Positions 1 to 9,000 of a stretch of 64,000 bases of DNA are shown piece by piece. Source of the stretch: Oscillospiraceae bacterium (lineage in GTDB: Bacteria > Bacillota > Clostridia > Oscillospirales > Ruminococcaceae). The stretch is taken from positions 248,001 to 312,000 of the forward strand of contig CABIZB010000001.1 in NCBI GenBank assembly GCA_902363145.1, read 5' to 3'. The notes below the pieces were generated by a model. The model was not told the origin of the DNA. It searched no databases and saw only the letters and a list, made by a program, of their open reading frames with translations. A program made the position numbers and the translations under genes. Positions within the stretch are counted from its first letter, which is position 1; each line of letters opens with the position of its first letter.

Positions 1-2
1 TT

Positions 3-1589
3 ACCTATGAGAATAAATTCGTAAACACTCTTATAGACAGACTTTTTATTTTTGTAAACAAGCGGTATGAAAAGCTTAAAGCCGTATCCTCCAGCGAAGA
101 AGTATTTGCCATGGAGTACAACACGGCTTTTGAATCGGGCAGCGGCAGAAAAATGAAAATGACGCTGAACATCGAGACCTCCGATTCACTTGAAGCTGCC
201 GATGAGAACGGTTCGACTATATGGGACAGAGTTGAAAAAATACGCAGGATAGTTGAAGGCTACAAGTCATCGCCTTTCTGCCAGCAGATGGGACAGAACT
301 ATATCCGCCCGCCTGTTATGAGAACGAATGCGATTATGAAAAATGTTGACCTCAAGGCGTGCCTTGTGCTATGGCAGTTCATTGAGGGGTATGACAAAAC
401 AGGCTATGAGATAAATGTTTCCGATTCCGCTCAGAAGCCCGATAAGGAGTATGTGGAAAATCTTTATGACCTTTCGGCGCTCAATCTCCTGCTTTTCAGG
501 TCGTTTACTCAGGACAGCGAAGCTGAGGTGCTTAAAACCCAGAAAAGCAAGGCTGCCGCACCCCGTGTTCTGAGAAAATTTGACAAGGTGAGCTATGATG
601 AGCATGAGCTTGTCATTGGCGGTGACAGGCTGACCGATGATGCCGCTTTGGCTCAGGATAACATTTCCGAAAATGAAAAAATACTTGCCGAGATCGACAA
701 GATAATAAAGATAGAGACCGAATACTACAAAGCGGAAGAGCAGAAGCGGCTGGAAGCCGAGGAAAAGGAGCGCAGAAGACAGGAAGAGGAAAGACGTATT
801 GAAGAAGAGCGCAGGCTTGCCAGAGAAAAGGCTGAACGTGAGGAGCAGGAGCGGCTTGAAAAAGCCCGCCTTGAAGCTCTCAGGCTGGAAAAGGAACGCA
901 TTGAGAGTGAAGAACAGGAACGTCTTGAACGTGAGCGCATAGAGCGTGAACGTGCCGAGCTGGAAGAGCAGAAGCGCCTTGATGCCGAGCGTGATGAGCT
1001 TGAAAAGATGATAAATGCCGAGATGGACAAGCTTGAAACCGAGAAGCAGAGCCAGAAGGCAGAGGAAGAACGTCTCAGGCACGAGCGTGAGGAAAGGGAA
1101 AAGCTCAGAGCGGAAAAGCTTAAAGAAATGCGTGCATATCTTGAGCAAAAAAGCTTTGACGAGATATATCCCGAGTATTCAAAAAATCCTATCCATGTTA
1201 TCAGGCGAAGTCTGCGCAGGCTCATATCCCTTATAAGGCAGGACGGCGCTGTTATCAGAGAGGGCGATTCGGACGATCCGAAGCTTATCGAGCGTATAGC
1301 TGCCGAGGCTGCCGCCAAGGCTCAGGCTCAGCGAGATGAAAAGGAAATGGCTGAGATGCAGGTGCTTTACGAAAAATATACGCCGAATTTCAGGCAGAGA
1401 ACAAGGCAGAGCTTCAAAGCATTGTTTGCCCCAAAGCGTAAAAAGGTTTATGTTATGCCTGCGCAGATGCCTGTTCAGCGTTCTCCCAAGGAGCAGAGGG
1501 CTTATGACAGGCAGATGAAGGAGCTTTTCAGAAAATATCATGTAAGCTTCATAACAAAGCTTATCAGAAAGATTAAGAAAGAATACTAA
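3..1589 (+). CDS. Coiled-coil protein with three basic C-terminal repeats (5' partial)
   Basis: The reading frame is open from the first bases of the window, so the true start lies upstream; the first internal ATG is at 111. The N-terminal part is a mixed folded region. A long Glu/Arg-rich coiled coil follows, at roughly residues 200-340 counted from the ATG at 111. The C-terminal part holds three similar basic amphipathic motifs, near IYPEYSKNPIHVIRRSLRRL, LYEKYTPNFRQRTRQSF and LFRKYHVSFITKLIRKI. No signal peptide is visible, so it is probably cytoplasmic. The N-terminal piece faintly recalls DUF2357 proteins, but I cannot confirm this. It precedes the SipW locus on the same strand, but a MITE and about 240 bp separate them. 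The stop codon TAA is also the left target duplication of the MITE. Function unknown. Confidence 0.8.
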   Translation, partial: TYENKFVNTLIDRLFIFVNKRYEKLKAVSSSEEVFAMEYNTAFESGSGRKMKMTLNIETSDSLEAADENGSTIWDRVEKIRRIVEGYKSSPFCQQMGQNYIRPPVMRTNAIMKNVDLKACLVLWQFIEGYDKTGYEINVSDSAQKPDKEYVENLYDLSALNLLLFRSFTQDSEAEVLKTQKSKAAAPRVLRKFDKVSYDEHELVIGGDRLTDDAALAQDNISENEKILAEIDKIIKIETEYYKAEEQKRLEAEEKERRRQEEERRIEEERRLAREKAEREEQERLEKARLEALRLEKERIESEEQERLERERIERERAELEEQKRLDAERDELEKMINAEMDKLETEKQSQKAEEERLRHEREEREKLRAEKLKEMRAYLEQKSFDEIYPEYSKNPIHVIRRSLRRLISLIRQDGAVIREGDSDDPKLIERIAAEAAAKAQAQRDEKEMAEMQVLYEKYTPNFRQRTRQSFKALFAPKRKKVYVMPAQMPVQRSPKEQRAYDRQMKELFRKYHVSFITKLIRKIKKEY

Positions 1590-1750
1590 GAACCCGTCTT
1601 CACAAGCATATGCGCACGTCTTTTCGGCAAATTTTGCCGCAGACTGCGTTAAAAATCCTTGCCGGGCGAAAGCTCGCCTGCGGATTTTTGCCTACTCTGC
1701 AACAAAATTATGCTCGAAAATCCGCACACATTTCTTATGAAGACAGGTTC
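1590..1750 (+). repeat. MITE-1 copy A (161 bp)
   Basis: Imperfect palindrome over its whole length, starting GAACCCGTCTTCACAAG and ending with the near inverse CTTATGAAGACAGGTTC. It is flanked by TAA on both sides (1587-1589 and 1751-1753). The left TAA is the stop codon of the preceding gene. It matches the copies at 4923-5083 and 42246-42406 except for one base (T at 1674, C in the others). It contains no transposase gene, so it is a non-autonomous element. Confidence 0.9.
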
Positions 1751-1779
1751 TAATACTGATTCTCAAACAACCTATAGAA

Positions 1780-1807
1780 CGATCAAAGATTAGCGATCAA
1801 AGATTAG
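1780..1807. repeat. 14-bp tandem repeat upstream of sipW
   Basis: Two exact copies of CGATCAAAGATTAG (1780-1793 and 1794-1807) lie 20 bp upstream of the signal peptidase start. They could be a regulator site or a small tandem duplication. A TATAAG-like sequence follows directly, but no convincing -35 box was found. Confidence 0.6.
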
Positions 1808-1827
1808 TATAAGAAAGGCAGCTTTCT

Positions 1828-2493
1828 ATGGCAAAGAGCAAATCAGGCGCAAATGTGATAAAGCTGGCAGGTCAGTTTATTGCATGGGCAGTGCTGATAA
1901 TCATAACGATGCTGACGGCATACATAATGATATCAAATATGCAGAACAAGCCTGCGGTGCTTTTCGGTAGGAGTATTGTCAAGGCTGTCAGCGGAAGCAT
2001 GGAGCCGTCCATTCACAGCGGCGACTATATCATGATAGAAAAGACTGACAGCTCGGAGCTTAAAGCAGGGGATATAATCTGTTTTTATTCTCATGACAGC
2101 GCAATATACGGTATGCTCAACACCCACAGGATAGTGAGGATACTTGATGACGGCAGCTTTGTTACAAAGGGCGATGCCAACAGCGCTGAGGATCCTTCCA
2201 CTGTGACATCTGACACTATTGTTGGAAAATACGCGGGTAAGGTCAGATTTCTCAGGTGGATCAATTCCTTTGCATCGGCAAAAAAACTGATACTTGCAGC
2301 CGTGGTCATAGTAATGTCCGCAACTGCCGTGTATGAGGTCATTACTATTGCAAAGGTCTCAGCCGAATGCAGGGCAAACAGGAAAAATAATGATGATGCA
2401 GTGCGTGAGGCTATCGAAAAGGAAAAGCAAAAGCTTTATGAACAGGGCTACGAGCCTGAAAACACTGACGATAAAAGGAGTGAGGACATCTGA
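1828..2493 (+). CDS. sipW: SipW-like signal peptidase I
   Basis: A membrane serine protease that removes signal peptides outside the cell membrane. The 221-residue protein has an N-terminal membrane segment (about 10-36), the catalytic SGSMEP motif with Ser57, a histidine (His100, in NTHRI) where bacterial-type enzymes have lysine, KGD at Asp116, and a C-terminal membrane segment (about 150-175). The Ser/His form marks the archaeal/ER-like SipW subfamily, which in Bacillus processes TasA-type fibre proteins. Start ATG follows AGAAAGG at good spacing. It leads a run of closely spaced genes for secreted proteins, which are its likely substrates (inference). The overall family is clear; the symbol is by similarity. 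Confidence 0.93.
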   Translation: MAKSKSGANVIKLAGQFIAWAVLIIITMLTAYIMISNMQNKPAVLFGRSIVKAVSGSMEPSIHSGDYIMIEKTDSSELKAGDIICFYSHDSAIYGMLNTHRIVRILDDGSFVTKGDANSAEDPSTVTSDTIVGKYAGKVRFLRWINSFASAKKLILAAVVIVMSATAVYEVITIAKVSAECRANRKNNDDAVREAIEKEKQKLYEQGYEPENTDDKRSEDI

Positions 2494-2507
2494 ATCAGGA
2501 AAAAATC

Positions 2508-2942
2508 ATGAAAGCCAAAATGATAACGGCTATTCTTGTGGCTGTGGCCTCGCTTCTGGCTGTGTTTGTTTTTGCAGGGCTTTATTTTAATGAGCGCCAG
2601 AGGATTCGCACCGATTACATTGCGCAGTTTGAGGAAAACCTTTTGCAGGCAGCCAAAGAGATCGACACCTACAGCGAAAAGGGAACGGACTATGACCTGC
2701 ATTACAGCATGGCGGTATCCGACCTCGGAGCAGCAAGGGCAATGATATTCTGTGTTAGCGATTACACCGAAAAGCAGAAAATTATAAACGAGATACACTA
2801 CTGTTTCATAAAGTACCCCGAACAGATGAGAGATAAGCTTCCCGAAGCTTCACAGGCGTTTCACGATGTTGCCGATCACCTTGACAAGGGTTATGACGAA
2901 TTAATGGCGATAATCGAGTCTGTGGACAAGCTCGGAAATTAA
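2508..2942 (+). CDS. Small membrane-anchored protein, unknown function
   Basis: A 144-residue protein with a single N-terminal membrane segment (about 5-26) followed by a predicted helical extracytoplasmic part. It starts 15 bp after the sipW stop, behind CAGGAAAA, so the two are likely co-transcribed. The segment lacks the AWFT-like motif of the SipW-processed proteins downstream, so it may remain in the membrane, perhaps as an assembly factor or anchor (inference). I do not recognise a family. Confidence 0.8.
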   Translation: MKAKMITAILVAVASLLAVFVFAGLYFNERQRIRTDYIAQFEENLLQAAKEIDTYSEKGTDYDLHYSMAVSDLGAARAMIFCVSDYTEKQKIINEIHYCFIKYPEQMRDKLPEASQAFHDVADHLDKGYDELMAIIESVDKLGN

Positions 2943-2962
2943 AATACAGAGGAGAGCGCATT

Positions 2963-3223
2963 ATGTTTGAACAGAAAAAGTACAAGCAGGAAATAAAAAG
3001 ATGCAGAGCGACCATAGAAGAGATCGAGAGAAAGCGTTCACGTTCCCAGTCAGCTCTTGTTCAGGCTATTCTTTTGCAGGAGGAACCTAACGAAGCGGAC
3101 GTTGAATGGTTCAACAAATACACGGGCGAAATATCCGCCTGCCGTAATCATATGGCTGAAATGCAGAAAAAGCTTGATGCCTATATGGCTGAAAAGCAGG
3201 ATAAGAAAAAGAAGAAAAAATAA
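2963..3223 (+). CDS. Small charged coiled-coil protein
   Basis: An 86-residue, highly charged, helical protein ending in six lysines, preceded by GAGGAGAG. No signal peptide or membrane segment is visible, so it is probably cytoplasmic. It lies 20 bp after its upstream neighbour and 36 bp before the next gene, inside the SipW locus, which suggests an accessory role in that system. No family is recognised. The regular heptad-like pattern suggests a helical hairpin. Confidence 0.75.
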   Translation: MFEQKKYKQEIKRCRATIEEIERKRSRSQSALVQAILLQEEPNEADVEWFNKYTGEISACRNHMAEMQKKLDAYMAEKQDKKKKKK

Positions 3224-3259
3224 TCAGTACCAATATATGCGGGAAAGGAGCGGTCTGCT

Positions 3260-4246
3260 GTGGCAAAGGACGGCAAGAATATATCGGGCACTGCAAAGCC
3301 TATAATATTTATGCTTTGTGCGGCAGGCGCACTTATCATGCTTCTGGCTGCTTTCTATTCTTTCGGCTGGTTCACCAACAACAAGGAGACCTCCGGAGAT
3401 ATGGCGGCGCTGAAGGCCACAGATGCGGATTTTGAGCTTGCAGCTGTGGGGGAAAGCGGCATATATGATGATTACCTTACCGCAGCTGACGGTATAAGCC
3501 GTAGCAATATCAGCACAGGCAGTCTGTTCGGCAGGATATCTCCCGTTTCCACAGGCAGCGGCAGAGCTTCTGTAAAATGGGTCATGAGCGACGACAGCAA
3601 TTTCGGCAACTCATCTAAATCCGGAACAGGCATACAGCCGGGAAGCTCGGGAATGCTCACATTTTATGTTATTCCCAACCGTGACCTTGAGCAGCTTGAC
3701 CTTACTTTTTCACTTGATACCGTTCTTTACACATCGGCTGCACAGCCCAATAAGGACAATACCGACTGCATAATAGATGCAGGGGAGCCTGAGGCTGAGC
3801 TTGTGAAGGGTCATATCCTTTTTTTCAGGAGTTATGATGAAAAAACAGGGCTTTATTCTGATATGATAACAGATACGTTTGATTTTTCCCGGCAGAATGT
3901 AAAAACGGATACGGCATACAGGCAGGATATCTACTGGGTGTGGCCATACATGGCAGCTCAGCTTATACTTCCGCAGGATGACATCGGCTTTGTCGGAAAC
4001 GATCACAGCAAGCTTATCTCAGATGAGGACACGGCAGCATTAAAAAAAGACATGGCAAAGAACCCCGGCAGATATTTTGCCGATTCCGATGGGGATATTT
4101 CCATATCCGAGGACGAGCTTAACAGCATTACGGGTGTCAACAGCGATCAATACATCACGGTTAATGCCTATTGGAACGAAGCAGACCAGAAGATAGGCAA
4201 AAAAGTAGGATATATCGAGCTGCAGGTATCAAATACCGAGCAGTGA
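3260..4246 (+). CDS. Secreted protein with SipW-dependent-type N-terminus
   Basis: A 328-residue protein starting at GTG, chosen because GGAAAGGAG lies 9 bp upstream. After a short basic stretch comes a hydrophobic segment (about 14-36) ending in FGWFTNNKET. This resembles the A-x-A-W-F-T motif of SipW-processed proteins such as TasA and camelysin. The mature region is polar and looks beta-rich, and it contains DSDGDISISEDEL, which resembles an EF-hand/dockerin-type calcium loop. It is a likely substrate of the SipW peptidase encoded upstream and a possible fibre subunit or its cap (inference). Confidence 0.82.
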   Translation: MAKDGKNISGTAKPIIFMLCAAGALIMLLAAFYSFGWFTNNKETSGDMAALKATDADFELAAVGESGIYDDYLTAADGISRSNISTGSLFGRISPVSTGSGRASVKWVMSDDSNFGNSSKSGTGIQPGSSGMLTFYVIPNRDLEQLDLTFSLDTVLYTSAAQPNKDNTDCIIDAGEPEAELVKGHILFFRSYDEKTGLYSDMITDTFDFSRQNVKTDTAYRQDIYWVWPYMAAQLILPQDDIGFVGNDHSKLISDEDTAALKKDMAKNPGRYFADSDGDISISEDELNSITGVNSDQYITVNAYWNEADQKIGKKVGYIELQVSNTEQ

Positions 4247-4262
4247 TTGTGGAGAGGTTCAG

Positions 4263-4922
4263 ATGAAAGGCAAAGGAAAACGGCTGCTTATTGCATTTGC
4301 AATGACAGTGCTGATATTCGCAGGTTCGGCAACGGCATACGCATGGTTCACATACCAGCGCAGGCTGACTACCATAACAAAGATAAATGCCCCCACTGCT
4401 CTTATTATCGGAGCGGGTCAGAAAGAAAGCTCGCAGAACATTGATATCGGAGAAATAAATGTTGAGGACGAGGCAGGAAAAAAGGACTTTGTGTTCAGCG
4501 TTTATTCAGATGAATCTGTGTCAAATTACAAGCTGCAGATAGCGCATACCACAAATATCGACTTTACCTATACTGTTTTCCCGGCGCAGGAGCAGCAGGG
4601 GAGCGGAGACGTCGAATATGTTGATGAGGACGGCACTGCACATTATTATAGCAAAAGCGGCAGTGCTGCTTCGGGCAAGTATCTCAATCTTGGCAGCGAC
4701 GGAAAAAAAGCTGACGACAGTCTCCACAAGGAGTCATACGACAGTTATAAAAATGTGCAGGAGAATGCAGAGCCTCTTTACTGGCAGAGCGATGAGATAC
4801 AGCCTGAAAACAACAGCGGTCAGGGGTTTGTAGATTATTATATCCTCGAGATAAGCTGGAATGATGATGTGCGAAATGACAAAGAGACTGATATGGTGTA
4901 TCTGACAGCGGGTATTGTATAA
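4263..4922 (+). CDS. TasA-like secreted protein with SipW-dependent signal
   Basis: A 219-residue protein starting at an ATG preceded by GGAGAGG. The N-terminal hydrophobic segment (about 7-27) ends in ATAYAWFTYQ, the best match in this locus to the SipW signal motif. The mature part starts with a TITKINAPTALIIGAG strand-rich region, as in TasA/CalY-type fibre subunits. It lies 16 bp after its upstream neighbour. Its TAA stop is also the left target duplication of a MITE-1 copy, so the C-terminus is unchanged by the insertion. The role as a fibre subunit is an inference. Confidence 0.84.
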   Translation: MKGKGKRLLIAFAMTVLIFAGSATAYAWFTYQRRLTTITKINAPTALIIGAGQKESSQNIDIGEINVEDEAGKKDFVFSVYSDESVSNYKLQIAHTTNIDFTYTVFPAQEQQGSGDVEYVDEDGTAHYYSKSGSAASGKYLNLGSDGKKADDSLHKESYDSYKNVQENAEPLYWQSDEIQPENNSGQGFVDYYILEISWNDDVRNDKETDMVYLTAGIV

Positions 4923-5083
4923 GAACCCGTCTTCACAAGCATATGCGCACGTCTTTTCGGCAAATTTTGCCGCAGACTGCGTTAAAAATCCTTGCCGGGC
5001 GAAAGCCCGCCTGCGGATTTTTGCCTACTCTGCAACAAAATTATGCTCGAAAATCCGCACACATTTCTTATGAAGACAGGTTC
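4923..5083 (+). repeat. MITE-1 copy B (161 bp)
   Basis: Identical by eye to the copy at 42246-42406 and one base different from 1590-1750. It is flanked by TAA at 4920-4922 (the stop codon of the upstream gene) and 5084-5086. It separates the TasA-like gene from the next secreted-protein gene, so it may act as a processing or termination hairpin within the operon. An open frame runs from inside the element into the next gene. Confidence 0.92.
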
Positions 5084-5114
5084 TAAAAATCCGAGTAATA
5101 CCGGTGATATAAAT

Positions 5115-6068
5115 ATGAAAACTAATGTAAAAAATAAAAAGCGTATTGGCATAGCAGTCCTGATCTCTGTCATAATTCTGACAGTTATCAGCGCTGCGGT
5201 AAGTGCGGTTTATATAAATCAGAATATAGTCAAAAAGGTTGTTTCCACCAAGGGCGCAGGCGGAACCCCGTTTTCTTCAAATTACCTTCTTCTTGTTCCC
5301 AAGGAAACTTCTGTGTTCGCCATGAAGACCATCTACTGCTCGGAGGGAGCGGACACGGCACAGTTTGTTATAAATGTGTGCAACTATGTGCAGAATGATC
5401 CCTCAAATGTAAATGAAAATGACATCAGCTACACTCTGACCCTTACTTTGATGGATATTGACGGTTCGGTATATTCAAAGGATACAGAGGGACTGTCCGT
5501 TACCGACAATGACGGCACCGCCCACAGCTTCTCGTCAGGAGTATGTACGATATCGGGTCAGCTTCTTGAAAAAAATCAGAGGAGCGTAAATACCTATACG
5601 ATAATCGTTCCAAAGCAGATGGTTGGAGCTGTTCAAATGAGCGCTGTGGCGGAGCCTTCCGACAGCAGTTCATACAGTGCCGCAAACGGCAATAAGCTGG
5701 GAAGAACATTTACTTTTGCGGAATACAATGCCTCTGCCACCACATGGACAGGCAGCTTTTCCGAGACTGATGCCGATGGTTATGATGCTTTCAACTACAT
5801 CATACGTGGACAGGGCAAGGGTACTGTTATACTGACATGGGACGCTTCTCAGCTTGAAATAAACAAGATTTTCCTTGACAGCAACGGTTTGCAGAGAAAT
5901 GTCACATCAAGCGGAAATATGAAGTCACTCAGCTTTGACGTGGATTCTACTGACGGCCTGAACCGCTATGACATACAGTTCTACAAGACCGAGAACGGCG
6001 TTTATACCGATATGGAGACGATAAACGGATACGTGACCGTTAATTTCAGCGAAGCCGATTCGCAGTAA
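5115..6068 (+). CDS. Secreted or membrane-anchored protein of the SipW locus
   Basis: Start ATG at 5115 gives a 317-residue protein with a basic N-terminus and a hydrophobic segment (about 11-35). A beta-rich polar ectodomain follows. The frame is open further upstream to 4992, but those 41 codons are mostly MITE-1 sequence, so I reject that longer start. The ribosome binding site at 5115 is weak, possibly because the MITE displaced the original leader (inference). The N-terminal segment lacks a clear WFT motif. It may be an anchor or minor fibre component; no family is recognised. Confidence 0.8.
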   Translation: MKTNVKNKKRIGIAVLISVIILTVISAAVSAVYINQNIVKKVVSTKGAGGTPFSSNYLLLVPKETSVFAMKTIYCSEGADTAQFVINVCNYVQNDPSNVNENDISYTLTLTLMDIDGSVYSKDTEGLSVTDNDGTAHSFSSGVCTISGQLLEKNQRSVNTYTIIVPKQMVGAVQMSAVAEPSDSSSYSAANGNKLGRTFTFAEYNASATTWTGSFSETDADGYDAFNYIIRGQGKGTVILTWDASQLEINKIFLDSNGLQRNVTSSGNMKSLSFDVDSTDGLNRYDIQFYKTENGVYTDMETINGYVTVNFSEADSQ

Positions 6069-6098
6069 AGTTTTTTAGCGTTTGATAGGAGCAATCTT

Positions 6099-9000
6099 AT
6101 GAAATACAGATCAAAAAGCAGATTTACAGCCTTGTTAACTGCGATAGCGATGATCGCAAGCAATTTCACCGCAAGCAGTCCCGTTTCAAGGTATGTATTA
6201 AATGAAATAAATGTAAGTGCTGCCGATGGAGCAGAGGGGGAGACTACAACTGCCCCTCAGGAGACGACTGTTACCACGGTGACGGGTGAAGCTGACGTTC
6301 CCAATGATACGGAGCAGTCGGACAGTTCATCTGAAACTGCTGTGACCGAGGTATCGCAGAACGACAGCACTAACACAGCAGACGATACGGACGGAACTTC
6401 TGTGCCCTCTGATGACACGACTGTGCCTGACGGCACAGAAGACGATGCAGCCGAAGATGACGGTGACAATGCCGATGATACATCTGTTTCCGACAATGTT
6501 ATCACCATAAACACCTCCGAGCAGTTTGTGGAGTATTCAAAAAATTATGAGGCAGACCCTGCAAAATATCAGAATATTGATGTTTCCATTGCTATTACAT
6601 CGGGTAATCTTGATAATCTGGTTGGTTTTGTAAGCATCGGAACTGCCCAGTATCCTTTTGCGGCAAATATTAAGGTAACAAGCGATTCCGAATTCAAGCT
6701 GACCCTTGACCAGCCGCTTTTTGCTTATATATATGACTCTGCAAATATAAATACCGATGTTATAATTTCAAGGTCACTTCCTGTAAGCGGAGATGTGTCC
6801 GATTCAGCGCTGTTTGCGGAGCACGTTATACATGATACTGAAAAAAACACCACTGCACAGTGGAGTGTAAGCTTGATGAACGCAGAGGCAGCCTTCTCCT
6901 CAGTGATAGGAACACTGGGAGAGAATGTAAATGCTAAGCTTACCATAACCAACAATGCAGATTCCGTTTCCGTATCGGGCAGCGGCAGCGCAGGTCTTGC
7001 CTGCGGCAGAATGGAGAAAAATTCATCGCTGACTGTGATAACTTCAGGTAGTGCTTCTTACAATGTTTCCTCCTCAAGCGGAAACGCAGGCGGAATGATC
7101 GGTACCATGGCAGATGGCAGTGCATTTACCCTGAACAATGAATTCGCCTTAACGGGAGAAGTAACTGCAGCAGGATATGCAGGCGGTCTGGTGGGCTATG
7201 CGGAAAATGCGTCTGTTTCTTTTGAGGGTACCGCAATGGTATCGGGAACGGTCGGCGGAGCTTTGGCTACAGGCGGCGTTTTCGGATATTATAAAAGTTC
7301 GGAAGCTGAAAACAGCTTTGATATCTCAAGATATGCTGTCAGCTGCACCCTTAACGGAGAAAACTCCGGCGGACTTTTCGGAAAGCTTGAAAACAGCGGA
7401 AATATGACTATAAACAAAAGTAATACCGAAGCCGCTGATATAAGCGTTAACAGAACATCTTCCGACAAGCAGATCTTTGGCGGACTTATAGGCACATATC
7501 TTTCGGAAAGTACAAGCAACTCTCTTACTATAAGCGGGATCTCTGTGTCTGCCGATAATTCGGCAGGCGGTGCGGAATATTTCGGCGGACTTATGGGCAA
7601 GGCAGATGACGATTCATATATCAGGCTGGAAAATGTAAGCGTTTCTGCATCAGGCTGCAAAAATGTAACAAGCTTTGGCGGAATTGCAGGCTATGCGGAC
7701 AAGGCTTTTATTGATGCCGAAAATGTAACGGTAAATACTAACGGCGATTTTATCGGCGGCGGTGTTATCGGAAATATGAACGGCGGCGTTCTGCGCCTTG
7801 GCGGCACTACTGACCTTACAGGTACAAAGGCAGCAGGCGGCGGACAGATAATAGGTACAAGGGGAGCTGCGCTTATTTATGCTCAAAACGGCTGGCAGCT
7901 CAACAGGGGAGAGGCTGCGTCTTTTGATGATATAGGCACATGGGGCGAGGTGCTCAGACTCAGTTCTTCACTTCGTGAGGATAATATCTTTAATATCAAC
8001 GAGACTGAGCATACCGTTACCGTAAAAAGAGCAGGAACCACAGTGGGCAGCCTTGCCGAATTTGCCGTTCTGGCGCTGAATATGCAGCTGAACAGCGGAA
8101 TTTCTTCCGACAGCACGCTTCTTTTTGAAAGCACATCAACAACGAGCACAAGCCTTTTAAGCTCGGATATTACATTAAACTGCAATATAGACCTCTCGGG
8201 CACAGGTATAACAGGTCTTACCCGTGACGACGGTGAGAATGATGCCTATACAGGAACTTTTAACGGCAGCGGTCATACTATCACCCTTGCTGTAGGCGAG
8301 CCTTACGGCTATCGCAGCAATACAGCCCTTGCAGCAGGTGACGCATCCGATGGAAACGGCAGAATATACCGCCATTATTACAGCGGTTTGTTTGCAAAGA
8401 CAGAAAATATTACTTTCAATAACTTAATTGTTGACGGTATTATCAATGTAAAATATACCGATAATGCAAGGTACTATATCGGCGGACTATCAGCATTGCA
8501 CAGCGGAAACATTACCGTTCAGGATCTGACTGTACAGGAAAATATAAATGTGTCAGGCAATACAGGCAATTATTGTTTTGTGGGCGGTATTGCAGGACAA
8601 GCAGCAGAAAATTCATCTCCTGCCATTGTTGTCAGCGGAAGCACCATATCACCCGAGATAAACTGCAGCGGCAATGCGAATTTTATCTGCGGCGGTGCGT
8701 TTGCTGAAATTGGTCAGAATGACAAGTTTTCTGTAACGGCTGATAATGTTAAGCTTGGAGCTGCTGTGACAAACAGCAGTACAGCAGGCAGTAAAAAGGT
8801 CGGGGGATTTATAGGCAATATAAGCAGCAATAATGGAGCAGCATCTGACAGAACCATTTCCCTGACAAATATTACAATAGACAGCGAAAATGTGACCTCT
8901 GCATATGGCGGAGCTTTACTGGGCGAATCATGGAACAACTGTGAGGTGTCTGTCGGTTCTGAGACCGAAAAGGGTATCACCGTAAAAAGCGCAGAGGTCA

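Noticed and set aside
369..1148. Long minus-strand frames opposite the coiled-coil gene
   Set aside because: They arise from the Glu/Lys-rich codons on the other strand and lack homology or ribosome binding sites.
4992..5114. N-terminal extension of the secreted protein at 5115 reading through MITE-1
   Set aside because: The extra 41 codons are mostly MITE sequence, and the same reading frame appears in the unrelated copy at 42315, so it is a by-product of the element.
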